Below, piece after piece: positions 26,265 through 34,047 of a stretch of DNA of 64,000 nt. The notes below the pieces were generated by a model that ran no database searches, was not told where the DNA came from, and saw only the letters and a list, made by a program, of their open reading frames with translations. Where the stretch lies: assembly GCF_022921115.1 (NCBI RefSeq), contig NZ_CP095075.1:3360001-3424000 (forward strand). The letters are read 5' to 3'. The DNA comes from Halobacillus amylolyticus. GTDB taxonomy: Bacteria > Bacillota > Bacilli > Bacillales > Halobacillaceae. How positions within the stretch are numbered: the stretch's first letter is position 1; every line of letters starts with the position of its first letter. The position numbers were made by a program, and so were the translations under genes.

Positions 26265-27086
26265 TTGAATATGCTAAATTCAAACTGTGTAGCTTTGTCT
26301 ATGGTACAACCAGATCCTCTACCTGGAAGTTATAGACACACTGATAAAAAAATAGAGGAGATAGTAGATCAATCATTAAAAGAAACTGAAATGGTGTTGG
26401 AAAATGGATTTGATGGCATTGTCCTACAAAATATGAATGACATGCCGATAAAACAATTCTCTTCACCAGAAGCTATTGCTTATATGACTAAAATAGGAGA
26501 TGCCATTAAAAGAAACTTCCCTGATCATAAATTAGGTGTCCTGATGAACTGGGACGGAGTAGCAGGCCTCTCTGTGGCAGATGCAGTAGGTGCAGATTTT
26601 GTAAGGGTTGAGCATTTATTTACTGGTGTAGAAGTAACTAGTGCCGGATTATTACAGGCTCAATGTGTAGAAATTAATGACCTTAGAAAAAAAATAAAAA
26701 GTGATATTCCTATATTTGCAGATGTATATGAGGTACATGGAACGCCTTTAGGAAGAAAACCTATCGAGGATGCTGCTTGGGAATCAGTACATGAAGCATT
26801 TGCGGATGGTCTTTTTATTGCAGGAAAGAAACCTAGTGAGAGTTTAGAGTTAGTAAAAAAAGCGAGAACAAAAGTGACAGACACACCAATATTTTTAGGA
26901 GGAGGTGCAACAGGAGATAATGTTTTCGAGCTTTTACAACAATATGATGGAGTGTGCGTTGCTACGTGGATTAAAAATGGTAATATGAAAAACCCAATAG
27001 ATCCTCAACGGGCAAAGGTATTTATGGATGAAGTGAAACGTGCGAAAGAAGCAAAAAGGGAGATGAATTTTGAGTCGAGGGAATAA
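26265..27086 (+). CDS. BtpA/SgcQ-family TIM-barrel protein
   Basis: A 273-residue predicted TIM barrel of the BtpA family. The name comes from a photosystem I assembly protein, but the family is widespread in non-photosynthetic bacteria, where members such as E. coli SgcQ sit in PTS operons and their activity is unknown. Visible family features are GFDGIVLQNMNDMP, NWDGVAGLSVADAVGADFVRV, IFADVYEVHGTPLG and the phosphate-binding-like FLGGGATGDNVFELL. It starts with TTG at 26265 behind GGGAGAG, 3 bases after the eIF2B-like gene. The phosphate-site-like glycine loop fits a sugar-phosphate substrate. Confidence 0.8.
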   Translation: MNMLNSNCVALSMVQPDPLPGSYRHTDKKIEEIVDQSLKETEMVLENGFDGIVLQNMNDMPIKQFSSPEAIAYMTKIGDAIKRNFPDHKLGVLMNWDGVAGLSVADAVGADFVRVEHLFTGVEVTSAGLLQAQCVEINDLRKKIKSDIPIFADVYEVHGTPLGRKPIEDAAWESVHEAFADGLFIAGKKPSESLELVKKARTKVTDTPIFLGGGATGDNVFELLQQYDGVCVATWIKNGNMKNPIDPQRAKVFMDEVKRAKEAKREMNFESRE

Positions 27087-27110
27087 ATAAGCGCATTTCT
27101 TAACCTGATG

Positions 27111-27160
27111 AATTTGGGGTCTGGTCCCCGGTCGTTAAAGCGGTAAAGGTTTGCATAGAA
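27111..27160 (+). repeat. Dispersed GGGGTCTGACCCC-family repeat, copy 6
   Basis: The core GGGGTCTGGTCCCC at 27116-27129 is followed by GGTCGTTAAAGCGGTAAAGG and TTTGCATA. The tail is nearly identical to the copy at 21307, which fixes the extended consensus. Confidence 0.8.
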
Positions 27161-27220
27161 AAATCTTTTTCAAACCAAAAATAATAGTTAGCGACTCGTC
27201 ATGGAATAAGTTCCTCGCCA

Positions 27221-27429
27221 GGTGGCGGTAACAGTTTATCCGTTGTCGGATGGGTTTATGTGAATAGTATTACGCCAGCTTCTGGTGAGTTGCTAGCTTG
27301 TTTTGAAATTGCGGGGTGCCGTGGACGAAATGGGTGAAGTTCATGCTGCCGTTAATTGCGATGTGGTATGTGTTGTCGATGGTGTTCTTGGCGATCGGGG
27401 TGTTGATTGGCTGGGGACCGAATGACTGA
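27221..27429 (+). pseudogene. 3' fragment of a YfcC-like transporter gene, fragment 1
   Basis: Translation gives VNSITPASGELLACFEIAG, then after a one-base frameshift in a G-run VPWTKWVKFMLPLIAMWYV, ending in GWGPND and a stop. The (N)xxTPxSG...P(W/Y)xKWxKF...PL pattern is that of the C-terminus of YfcC/DcuC-type carboxylate or amino-acid carriers. No upstream part of the gene exists here. A near copy lies at 29107-29261 and a third stub at 32003-32070. Confidence 0.55.
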
Positions 27430-27450
27430 TTGTAGCTTGAAGATATTATT

Positions 27451-27488
27451 ACTCGCTTCTATTGTCAAAAAGGAAGCGAGTATTTTTT
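27451..27488 (+). terminator. Intrinsic terminator after transporter fragment 1
   Basis: Arms ACTCGCTTC (27451-27459) and GAAGCGAGT (27473-27481), then a T-run at 27483-27488. Confidence 0.85.
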
Positions 27489-27648
27489 AGTCATAAAATG
27501 TCTCCTAATTATTGAATTGTGAAACGAGCATAAGTTTTCAGAGAGCTCGTTGAACTTGTGTAGGTTGGATACCTTGTGAACAAGCACATAATTACGTAGT
27601 TCGGAGAAGCAATCAAATAATTGTCGACTCGCTATGTCGAGACAAATC

Positions 27649-27678
27649 GGGGGCCAAACCTTTCAGTGGTTTAGCCCC
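27649..27678. terminator. Hairpin downstream of fic
   Basis: Arms GGGGCCAAACC (27650-27660) and GGTTTAGCCCC (27668-27678) with one mismatch, placed 40 bases past the fic stop on the minus strand. It has only a weak T-tract. Confidence 0.5.
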
Positions 27679-27718
27679 AAATTTACTTAATATGCTTGAG
27701 GCTCTCTTCCCGTCAATA

Positions 27719-28867
27719 TTAATCTAAAATACAAACCAGATAGTCCCCTCTAGACTCTCCAGGCCTAATCACATCAAGTTCTTTTAACTTTGATAAATTT
27801 TTAGCAATACTAGATGACGATGCATTCAACATATCATCAAACATTTGACGATGGAAATGCTCTCCATCATCCATTCGAGCGATAATTTCAAACATTGTTC
27901 GTGAGTGTCCTTTGCCTAATAACTCTTTAACATGTTTAATTCTGTCATAACGCTGAAGTTCCTTTAATACTTTCATAAGTGAGGCATTAATACATTCTAA
28001 ATAGAATAATAAAAATGGTTTTAAGTCCCCTTGTGTTGCTTGCATAAGAGTGTCATAGTATTCTTCAATTCTTTTGTCAAAAAACTCCTCAACACTGAAA
28101 GCGTCTTTAATGGTACTTAAATCTGGGTGCATAAGGGCAACAAGTGTAGAAAAGGCGCGTGCTGTTCTCCCATTTCCATCAGGGAAGGGATGGATATAAC
28201 CAATAATATGATGCGTAATCCCTGATATTAACAAGGGGTGAATTCTAAATTGAAGGTTTACATTGTGATCATACTGGTTTTCATGTCCCGTCACGCTCCT
28301 ATACATCCAATTAAAGAATGCTCCCATTAATGATGGGATTTCACTATAAGACGGGGGCATATAACTAGCTTGCCCATCTCCGTCTTGTAACGAAACTGGA
28401 ATTCCCCGATACCCATTTGGATGACCAGTCAAATCTTTCATCAAAAGTTCATGAATATTTTTTAAGACTTGTTCATCCATATCGGAGAAATTCTGACGAG
28501 GATTTAATTTATATAAATATTCATATGCTTCAAAAACATTTCTTACTTCTAGTTTAAATTTCTGAGAGGTGGTTAATTTCTCAGTCTTATAGTTTTGATA
28601 CAGTTGTTCAACTTCCTTATATTCTAATTTGTTCTGCTCAATTTTAGTTGTAAAATGTGCTGTTCGTACCATAGAATTTCTAAGAATCGTTGGTTTTAAA
28701 GGATGATTCTTAAGGCCTAACCTTGCCAGAGCACCAATGTTCCTTTCAGCCTCCATGACTAATTCCATAAGTTCATAGTCATGAGGATTGAAATTGGGTT
28801 TATACACCAAATTGCCTTGTTCCTCAGCAAAATGTTCTCTTGAGAAATTATATGTCAAATTACTCAC
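27719..28867 (-). CDS. Fic family protein (AMPylator-type)
   Basis: A 382-residue Fic-domain protein that would transfer AMP, or another nucleotide part, to a protein hydroxyl. The catalytic motif HPFPDGNGR is intact (226-234, His226), with the flap-like SYMPPSYSEIPSLM before it. An N-terminal segment HFTTKIEQNK (71-80) matches the (S/T)xxxE inhibitory helix of class II Fic proteins with Glu77 present, but Gln78 stands where Gly or Asn is usual, so autoinhibition may be altered. The C-terminal part (LGKGHSRTMFEIIARM to the end) reads as a winged-helix domain. The gene is solitary with no antitoxin partner, and repeat copies lie on both sides. Confidence 0.92.
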   Translation of the reverse strand: MSNLTYNFSREHFAEEQGNLVYKPNFNPHDYELMELVMEAERNIGALARLGLKNHPLKPTILRNSMVRTAHFTTKIEQNKLEYKEVEQLYQNYKTEKLTTSQKFKLEVRNVFEAYEYLYKLNPRQNFSDMDEQVLKNIHELLMKDLTGHPNGYRGIPVSLQDGDGQASYMPPSYSEIPSLMGAFFNWMYRSVTGHENQYDHNVNLQFRIHPLLISGITHHIIGYIHPFPDGNGRTARAFSTLVALMHPDLSTIKDAFSVEEFFDKRIEEYYDTLMQATQGDLKPFLLFYLECINASLMKVLKELQRYDRIKHVKELLGKGHSRTMFEIIARMDDGEHFHRQMFDDMLNASSSSIAKNLSKLKELDVIRPGESRGDYLVCILD

Positions 28868-29106
28868 CTCTTTACATGTATAAATACTATTATATCAATG
28901 TTTAGATATTAATTTTATTATATTCTATTACACTTATTATGTACACAAAAAATTACTATTAAACATCCCTGAAAGGATCCAGTCATAAGTGAGAATTTTG
29001 AACAAATGGAGCTAGGGGAGTGTCGTCAAGCAGATGGGTTATCCCTGACATTTGTCGTAATATTTGAAATACTGAAATACTGATTTTGGGTTCTGACCTC
29101 CAGTGC

Positions 29107-29261
29107 GTGAATAGTATTACGCCAGCGTCTGGTGTGCGATTGGCGGGGTGCCATGGACGAAGTGAGTTAGGTTCATGCTGCCGTTAATTGTGATGTGGTA
29201 TGTGTTGTCGATGGTGTTCTTGGCGATCGGGGTGTTGATTGGCTGGGGATTGAATTATTAA
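29107..29261 (+). pseudogene. 3' fragment of a YfcC-like transporter gene, fragment 2
   Basis: Nearly the same DNA as 27260-27427. It starts with the shared GTGAATAGTATTACGCCAGC and continues to GTGTTGATTGGCTGGGGA, with a short internal deletion and an in-frame stop (TGGACGAAGTGA). The reading frame AIGGVPWTK, then VRFMLPLIVMWYVLSMVFL, ends at TAA 29259-29261. It fuses directly onto a decayed REP-like repeat on its left and is followed at once by a 21-bp perfect hairpin. Confidence 0.55.
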
Positions 29262-29266
29262 GTGAG

Positions 29267-29314
29267 AATAAGCCACCCCGCTTCTTTTTGAGCAAAGAAG
29301 CGGGGTGGCTTATT
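29267..29314. terminator. 21-bp perfect hairpin after transporter fragment 2
   Basis: Arms 29267-29287 and 29294-29314 are perfectly complementary with a 6-base loop TTGAGC. This would be an extremely stable terminator stem; only a modest T-rich stretch follows. Confidence 0.8.
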
Positions 29315-29374
29315 GGTTTCCTGTGCCGTTGTTTGATTATGAAGAATGTACCTATAGCAAGGCTGTTTTCGCAG

Positions 29375-29498
29375 GCGAGCGTAAATGGTCTGGAAGTGAG
29401 CGAAATTAGGTAGAACGTAGCGTAAAACAAAAATAGTGAGCGCAAGTACTTAAGCTGTGAGCGGAAAAAGTGTTCCCGTGAGCGTCAATTTTTGGGAA
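29375..29498 (+). repeat. Six-unit ~21-bp GTGAGCG array
   Basis: The heptamer GTGAGCG or a one-step variant begins at 29375 (GCGAGCG), 29396, 29417 (GTAGCG, one base short), 29436, 29457 and 29478. The steps are 21, 21, 19, 21 and 21 bases. Only the first 7-10 bases of each unit are conserved; the rest diverge. The array ends about 140 bases before the leader ORF of the ABC operon. Confidence 0.75.
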
Positions 29499-29638
29499 AT
29501 CGTTTCCTGAAAACTCTTGATTAATTATAAACTGACGACTTCTGAATTCATATTTTCGTAATACTTGAAGTACATATAATATATAAGAAAATTATCCTAC
29601 GCAGGCCGTTGAGCTCGACAAATCATTTAAGGGAGGTC

Positions 29639-29695
29639 ATGAGAGGGCTGGTTTCGAAACCAGTTAGACTAACAAAAGGGGGAAAACAACATTGA
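29639..29695 (+). CDS. Possible 18-residue basic leader peptide of the ABC operon
   Basis: ATG 29639 follows GGGAGG (29631-29636). It encodes MRGLVSKPVRLTKGGKQH, and its TGA overlaps the TTG start of the substrate-binding protein (TTGA at 29692-29695). The peptide is rich in Lys and Arg and sits in front of an amino-acid transporter, so a translational sensor or coupling role is possible. A perfect 16-bp palindrome CTGGTTTCGAAACCAG (29648-29663) lies inside it. Such short frames can arise by chance, so this stays tentative. Confidence 0.4.
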   Translation: MRGLVSKPVRLTKGGKQH

Positions 29696-30489
29696 AAAAA
29701 AGTAACTTGAAGTTTTTAGGTATTCTATTATTTTCTGCTTGTCTGATACTTGGACTTGCTGCATGTGGAAGTGGAGACGAATCAAGTGGGTCAGATGGTG
29801 AATTAAAGGATAAATATACAGTTGCAACGGACACTGGATTTGTTCCGTTTGAATTTAAAGAAGACGGTGAGTATACAGGTTTCGACATTGAACTCATTAA
29901 GGCGATAGCCGACGAAGCAGGATTTGAAATAGAATTGGCACCAACAAACTTTGATGGTATCATTCCCGGACTGCAAACGGGAAAATTTGATATTGCCATA
30001 GCTGGAATTGGGATTACCGAAGAGCGGGCAAAGAAGATTGATTACAGTGATCCATACTACGAATCGGGGCTGCGTATTGGTGTTCCAAAAGATAATACAT
30101 CAATCAAAAGTCTTGAGGATCTGGAAGGAAAAACAATCGCTACAAGACTCGGGTCAACCAGTGCAGCGTTTATAAAAGAGAATATTAAAGATGCAACAGC
30201 AAATGAGTACCAGCAGATGAGTCAGGTGTACCTGGCAGTGGAAAATGGAAGTGCTGATGCTGTTCTGTATGATGCTCCAAATGTGGCCTATTACATCAAA
30301 ACAGAAGGCAGCGATAAGCTGAAAATGGCCGGCGAATTGTATAAAGCTGAGCAATATGGAATTGCTATTTCCAAAGGGCAAGAAGATTTGGTAAAGGCTA
30401 TCAATGATGCCCTGGCAACACTGAAAGAAAATGGCACATACGATGAAATTTATAAAAAATGGTTTGGTGAAGAACCAAAAGATTCATAA
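29692..30489 (+). CDS. Amino-acid ABC transporter substrate-binding lipoprotein
   Basis: Captures an amino acid outside the membrane. The 265 residues start with a lipoprotein signal (KFLGILLFSACLILGLAAC, lipobox LAAC) and a Ser/Gly-rich tether. The solute-binding family 3 fold follows: YTVATDTGFVPFEFKEDGEY, GFDIELIKAIADEAGFEI, GLQTGKFDIAIAGIGITEER. This pattern is typical of polar/basic amino-acid or cystine/glutamine binders; specificity cannot be fixed. The start is TTG 29692 behind AAAGGGGG. A hairpin at 30500-30530 after the stop probably keeps this gene more highly expressed than the permease. Confidence 0.92.
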   Translation: MKKSNLKFLGILLFSACLILGLAACGSGDESSGSDGELKDKYTVATDTGFVPFEFKEDGEYTGFDIELIKAIADEAGFEIELAPTNFDGIIPGLQTGKFDIAIAGIGITEERAKKIDYSDPYYESGLRIGVPKDNTSIKSLEDLEGKTIATRLGSTSAAFIKENIKDATANEYQQMSQVYLAVENGSADAVLYDAPNVAYYIKTEGSDKLKMAGELYKAEQYGIAISKGQEDLVKAINDALATLKENGTYDEIYKKWFGEEPKDS

Positions 30490-30499
30490 ATAGCAGTTG

Positions 30500-30530
30500 A
30501 AGGGTGTAACCATCCAGTTGTTACACCCTT
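30500..30530 (+). terminator. Intercistronic hairpin after the binding-protein gene
   Basis: Perfect 11-bp arms AAGGGTGTAAC and GTTACACCCTT with a 9-base loop, followed by a T-rich stretch. The position is typical of partial terminators or mRNA-stabilising stems that raise binding-protein over permease levels. Confidence 0.75.
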
Positions 30531-30565
30531 TTACACTTTTTATAGACAACAAGAGAGGTGAGAGT

Positions 30566-31225
30566 ATGCTGGATAGATTTAATTTTGCCGGTGTTGTTGA
30601 ATTTTTACCACAATTAATGACTGGTCTTTATTATACGCTGCTGATCTCGGTGGTTGGTCTTTTGATAGGTTTTGTTCTTGGTGCCATTTTTGGATTGGGA
30701 CGTATTTCAAGATATAAAACTATTTATTGGATATCAAGTGTGTACATAGAGATTCTACGCGGGACTCCGGTTCTGGTCCAGGCCATATGGATATTCTATG
30801 CGCTACCGTTGATTATTAACTATAATTTTGATTCAGTTACAGCAGGTATTATTGTTATTGCTTTAAATTCGGGGGCATATATCGCAGAAATTGTGCGTGG
30901 TGCGGTCGTATCGATTGAGAAAGGTCAAATGGAGGCGGGCCGTTCACTTGGCCTGAATCATGGACAGACGATGCGTCATATTATTTGGCCGCAGGCTTTC
31001 AAACGAATGATTCCTCCACTGGGCAATCAGTTCATTATCAGTATTAAGGATACATCCCTGTTGTCAGTCATACTCGTTCCGGAACTGATTTTCCAAGGAC
31101 GTTTGATTGCGGCCAACCACTTTAATGCTGTTGAAATTTATACGACAGTTGCCGTCTTCTATCTGGCCATTACTTTAACATTATCCTTCGTCTTGAGCAT
31201 TGTTGAAAGGAGGCTGGATGTGTAA
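30566..31225 (+). CDS. Amino-acid ABC transporter permease (HisM/GlnP family)
   Basis: A 219-residue membrane subunit. The HisM-type N-terminal segment ([20 protein letters not shown]), [18 protein letters not shown] and the ATPase-contact EAA loop [20 protein letters not shown] are all present. The frame extends upstream to 30497, but the ATG at 30566 has the GAGAGGTGA ribosome site and gives the normal family start, and the longer version would read through the hairpin. Its stop overlaps the next start (TAATG). Confidence 0.92.
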   Translation: MLDRFNFAGVVEFLPQLMTGLYYTLLISVVGLLIGFVLGAIFGLGRISRYKTIYWISSVYIEILRGTPVLVQAIWIFYALPLIINYNFDSVTAGIIVIALNSGAYIAEIVRGAVVSIEKGQMEAGRSLGLNHGQTMRHIIWPQAFKRMIPPLGNQFIISIKDTSLLSVILVPELIFQGRLIAANHFNAVEIYTTVAVFYLAITLTLSFVLSIVERRLDV

Positions 31226-31947
31226 TGATAACAGTTGAAAACTTGCATAAAAGCTTCGGAAAGTTAGAGGTATTGAAGGGGATTGATTGCAAGATTGAAC
31301 AGAAAGAAGTGGTTTGTGTAATCGGCCCGAGTGGATCCGGAAAAAGTACTTTTTTAAGGTGTTTAAATCTGCTTGAAGAAATTACAAGTGGTGATGTTGT
31401 TGTAGATGGTGCACGTTTAAATGATCCGAAGACAAATATAAATGAAGTTCGAAAAGAAGTGGGAATGGTCTTTCAGCAGTTTAATCTGTTTCCACATAAA
31501 TCCGTAATTGAAAATGTCATGCTTGCTCCACATAAAGCGCGTGGTATCAGTAAAGATGAAGCAAAGGACCGTGCACAGAAGTTGCTGGAAAAGGTCGGTC
31601 TGAGTGAAAAAGCTGACATGTATCCAAATCAGTTATCAGGCGGACAGCAGCAACGCGTGGCCATTGCTCGTGCACTTGCCATGGAGCCTAAGGTGATGTT
31701 GTTTGATGAGCCAACCTCTGCACTTGATCCAGAGCTTGTTGGTGAAGTATTAGCCGTTATGAAACAGCTTGCCTATGAAGGGATGACGATGGTTGTTGTG
31801 ACACATGAAATGGGATTTGCCAAAGAAGTTGGGGATCGAGTCCTCTTTATGGATGAAGGAATTATCATGGAGGAAGGCGATCCGGAACAGATCTTTTCGA
31901 ATCCTGAATCGGAGCGGACGAAAGAATTTCTGAATAAAATATTGTAA
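31225..31947 (+). CDS. Amino-acid ABC transporter ATP-binding protein (GlnQ family)
   Basis: A 240-residue ATPase that powers the importer. Walker A is GPSGSGKST, the Q-loop is [10 protein letters not shown], the signature is LSGGQQQR, Walker B with the D-loop is [12 protein letters not shown] and the switch His is in [10 protein letters not shown]. It starts at the ATG overlapping the permease stop. A clear intrinsic terminator follows at 31957-31998, closing the operon. Confidence 0.95.
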   Translation: MITVENLHKSFGKLEVLKGIDCKIEQKEVVCVIGPSGSGKSTFLRCLNLLEEITSGDVVVDGARLNDPKTNINEVRKEVGMVFQQFNLFPHKSVIENVMLAPHKARGISKDEAKDRAQKLLEKVGLSEKADMYPNQLSGGQQQRVAIARALAMEPKVMLFDEPTSALDPELVGEVLAVMKQLAYEGMTMVVVTHEMGFAKEVGDRVLFMDEGIIMEEGDPEQIFSNPESERTKEFLNKIL

Positions 31948-31956
31948 TGAAAAAAG

Positions 31957-31998
31957 AAGCTATTGGTCTGTTATTTTGCAGACCAGTAGCTTTTTTTT
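31957..31998 (+). terminator. Terminator of the amino-acid ABC operon
   Basis: Arms AAGCTATTGGTCTG (31957-31970) and CAGACCAGTAGCTT (31979-31992, one mismatch), running into a T8 tract. Confidence 0.92.
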
Positions 31999-32002
31999 GA
32001 GA

Positions 32003-32120
32003 GTGAGTGTGCTAATTGGCTGGGGACCGAATGATTAAGAGAGTGAGCGGCCCCGCTTCTTTTTGAGCGCCAGTGGGCCTGATCCCCAAGACGTAAGTAG
32101 CGGTGAAGGGGTTTGAAAGA
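32003..32120 (+). repeat. Transporter-gene stub 3 fused to a REP-like relic
   Basis: GCTAATTGGCTGGGGACCGAATGATTAAG (32010-32038) matches the very end of fragments 1 and 2. It is followed by CCCCGCTTCTTTTTGAGC (32051-32068), the left half and loop of the 29267-29314 hairpin. The right half is missing and is replaced by a decayed repeat (GGGCCTGATCCCC, about 32075-32087, with a trailing GTAGCGGTGAAGGGGTTTG). Confidence 0.55.
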
Positions 32121-32183
32121 GATTCTGTTTTTACTTCTTTCTTGCTATACTATTAATAAAAGAAATGGAAATGTGGTGGAACA

Positions 32184-32753
32184 GTGGATGTATGTAATCA
32201 TTGCAATAAGAATGCTGTAAATGTCATAACAAAAATTGACGGTGAGGAAGCAGGACTTTGTTGGAGTTGTTATAACCAAATCATTTCGGAGGAGCTTGGC
32301 GTTGAATTGACGAATGAAATGAAAGAGGTAGCTTTGAGAGATCATGCCGGTGTACTTAGGAGGTTTTCAATTACTCAACGACTAGACCCTCTTGGCATCT
32401 TTATGGAAGCTGTTGAGATGAATGAATGTGGTTATGCTTTTGCCGTGCATGGTGAATTGGATGACGATCAGCAGTCCTTACTTCAGAAGCTTCTAGATAA
32501 AGTAAAGGCAGGGTTGGCGGAGTCCTATGTTGAAAAAGATGCTTTTCCAAATGGTCAAACCTATCACTCTATCACCAACGATCATTTTCTTGGCCGTATT
32601 GACCATGGAGGAGAACATGATGGGCCGGTTGTTGTCATAGATGGTAAACCCTATACGTGGGAAGAAGTCGGTGAGATGATGAAGTCATATGAAGGTTTTC
32701 AATTACAAGTTAAGATCTTTGATATGACCGACGACGTGGATTTAGGAATCTGA
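32184..32753 (+). CDS. Hypothetical protein with N-terminal zinc-ribbon-like CxxC pair
   Basis: 189 residues; I do not recognise a named function. The N-terminus has two paired-cysteine knuckles (VCNHCNKN near 4-8 and LCWSCYNQ near 25-29) likely to bind zinc. The acidic mid and C-terminal region contains HDGPVVVIDGKPYTWEEVGEM. It starts with GTG 32184 after a moderate GTGGTGG site. The gene is monocistronic with no conserved neighbour. A REP-like relic begins at the stop codon (32744-32780). Confidence 0.65.
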   Translation: MDVCNHCNKNAVNVITKIDGEEAGLCWSCYNQIISEELGVELTNEMKEVALRDHAGVLRRFSITQRLDPLGIFMEAVEMNECGYAFAVHGELDDDQQSLLQKLLDKVKAGLAESYVEKDAFPNGQTYHSITNDHFLGRIDHGGEHDGPVVVIDGKPYTWEEVGEMMKSYEGFQLQVKIFDMTDDVDLGI

Positions 32754-32815
32754 CCAACGGTGCGTTAAAGCGCTAAGGAATCACTGTTTGATTTTGGGTT
32801 CTAGTCTATACGGTC
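32744..32815 (+). repeat. Decayed REP-like repeats overlapping a gene end
   Basis: GGAATCTGACCAACGGTGCGTTAAAGCGCTAAGG (32746-32779) and a second GATTTTGGGTTCTAGTC (about 32791-32807) are recognisable diverged members. The first includes the last codons and stop of the preceding gene, so the repeat may have reshaped that C-terminus. Confidence 0.55.
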
Positions 32816-32931
32816 TCGTAAGTTAAGCTAAACATCTATACTAACCATCCGCTTTTTTTGTTCCAAATTTCCCACTCTAAAAGTTGCGGAAAAATAACAA
32901 ATTCATGTAATATAACTATGAGGTGGTTGAG

Positions 32932-33120
32932 TTGATAAGAGGTTATAAAGAGGAAATATTGTATATACCTAGGCATGATGAGAATATTCGAATTCAGATT
33001 TTGAAAACGGGTGTATATATAGGAAACATGTATTATAAAAATAGAGGCTATAAGTTTGAATCTATATCGAAGCAGGAAGTCATCAAAACTTTGTTAGACG
33101 ATATTAATTTTGAAGTTTAA
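32932..33120 (+). CDS. Small hypothetical protein
   Basis: About 62 residues, basic and soluble (RGYKEEILYIPRHDENIRI, then a Lys/Tyr-rich end). TTG 32932 is preferred because GAGGTGG ends five bases upstream; GTG 32923 is in frame. A plausible promoter (TTGCGG, 18 bases, TAATAT at 32908-32913) precedes it. No family is recognised. Confidence 0.45.
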   Translation: MIRGYKEEILYIPRHDENIRIQILKTGVYIGNMYYKNRGYKFESISKQEVIKTLLDDINFEV

Positions 33121-33543
33121 TTTCAATTTTTATATTAGGGGCATCAAAGAATTTATATAGTTAATTCCTTGTTAAGCTTAACTTAATAGTTGAGTGTACT
33201 GATTTTGTACTCTGGCCCATGGTTCTAACTATTGCATTGGAAACGGAACCTGACCTCTATGACAAAGAACATCATGTTCATTTGAATGAAGCAAAAGTTT
33301 GGATGATTTTTCGTAATGGTGAGCGTCTCCCACAAGTAACTTCTCGTTGGGAAATTGCAGGTGTGATAAATAAAAGTCAATAACATTTACAAGGGATTTC
33401 TCTTTAACAAGTAGAATCGATTAAAAAATTATGTAATTAGATTCGACAATTGAGGCTGATGCTCAGTTGCCGAATCCTTTATAATCTATAGTTATAAAGC
33501 TGCAACTAATAATCTGATGCAGTATTGTTCAGGAGTTATCTTT
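33121..33543. other. Intergenic region with a coding relic
   Basis: A REP-like relic (33199-33220) runs into an open frame 33219-33383 (54 codons: ...KVWMIFRNGERLPQVTSRWE...). The frame has protein-like composition but no ribosome site, so it is probably the tail of a lost gene of unknown family. The remaining bases hold no supported feature. Confidence 0.35.
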
Positions 33544-34047
33544 TTAATCCTGAAGCTCCATCTCTAATTCCAAAGCCTTACGAAGTTTATTCCTAGCGTG
33601 TCTCCCCCAATTCTTTACAGCATCTCTTGTAACGTTTTCCAGTTTCGCGATTTGATCAATAGAAAGATCATGGATGACAAAGTAATAGACCCATTTCCAC
33701 TGATTTTCCGTCAATATTTCCTTCACTTGTTCCCATAAGTAGTGATCTTGGATAATATCTTCGGTTTGAACGGCTTCCATAGTCGCATGCGTCTGAAAAT
33801 AGGTTTCCTCATGCTTCGTATTTCTCGCTTCTTTACGAATGCGATCGATTAGAGCGTTTCGTATCCTCCAGCTTATGTACGTTGAGAATCTACCAAGTTC
33901 CGGGTTGTAGCTTTCATAAGCGTTCCACAGTGCCTCTAACCCTTCAGCAAAAAAGTACCCATCACGATCTTGAATATGCAGGCGGTGAATGTGATAGTGA
34001 ATCAGTTGCTCATTTTCTTTAACGATTTGTTCGAAGTTCATGGTCAT
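33544..34047 (-). CDS. Small sigma-70-family RNA polymerase sigma factor A
   Basis: 167 residues with region 2 (LEALWNAYESYNPELGRFST, then YISWRIRNALIDRIRKEAR) and region 4 (TENQWKWVYYFVIHDLSIDQ, then the helix-turn-helix IAKLENVTRDAVKNWGRHAR). The minimal regions-2-plus-4 layout resembles ECF and ComX-like alternative factors. The ATG follows AGGAGATAACAAA. It is transcribed away from a second, related sigma factor at 34238, and no anti-sigma gene is adjacent. Target promoters are unknown. Confidence 0.85.
   Translation of the reverse strand: MTMNFEQIVKENEQLIHYHIHRLHIQDRDGYFFAEGLEALWNAYESYNPELGRFSTYISWRIRNALIDRIRKEARNTKHEETYFQTHATMEAVQTEDIIQDHYLWEQVKEILTENQWKWVYYFVIHDLSIDQIAKLENVTRDAVKNWGRHARNKLRKALELEMELQD

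Larger units (their letters stand above)
27087..27718. other. Repeat and relic region between the BtpA gene and fic
   Basis: Contains a GGGGTCTGGTCCCC repeat (27111-27160), a decayed transporter fragment (27221-27429), a terminator (27451-27488) and a fic-side hairpin (27649-27678). The stretch 27490-27645 has no gene or motif that I can support. Confidence 0.6.
28868..29638. other. Intergenic mosaic upstream of the ABC operon
   Basis: Apart from the items listed separately (repeat relic 29088-29105, transporter fragment 2, the 21-bp hairpin, the GTGAGCG array) it contains the AT-rich fic promoter region (28868-28960) and a possible -10 TATAAT at 29575-29580 for the ABC operon, whose -35 is weak. 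No gene is supported. Confidence 0.5.

Noticed and set aside
29267..29314. The 21-bp hairpin as an insertion-sequence end or attachment site
   Set aside because: It directly follows a gene end and shares its left arm with the 32051-32068 stub, so a duplicated terminator is the simpler reading.
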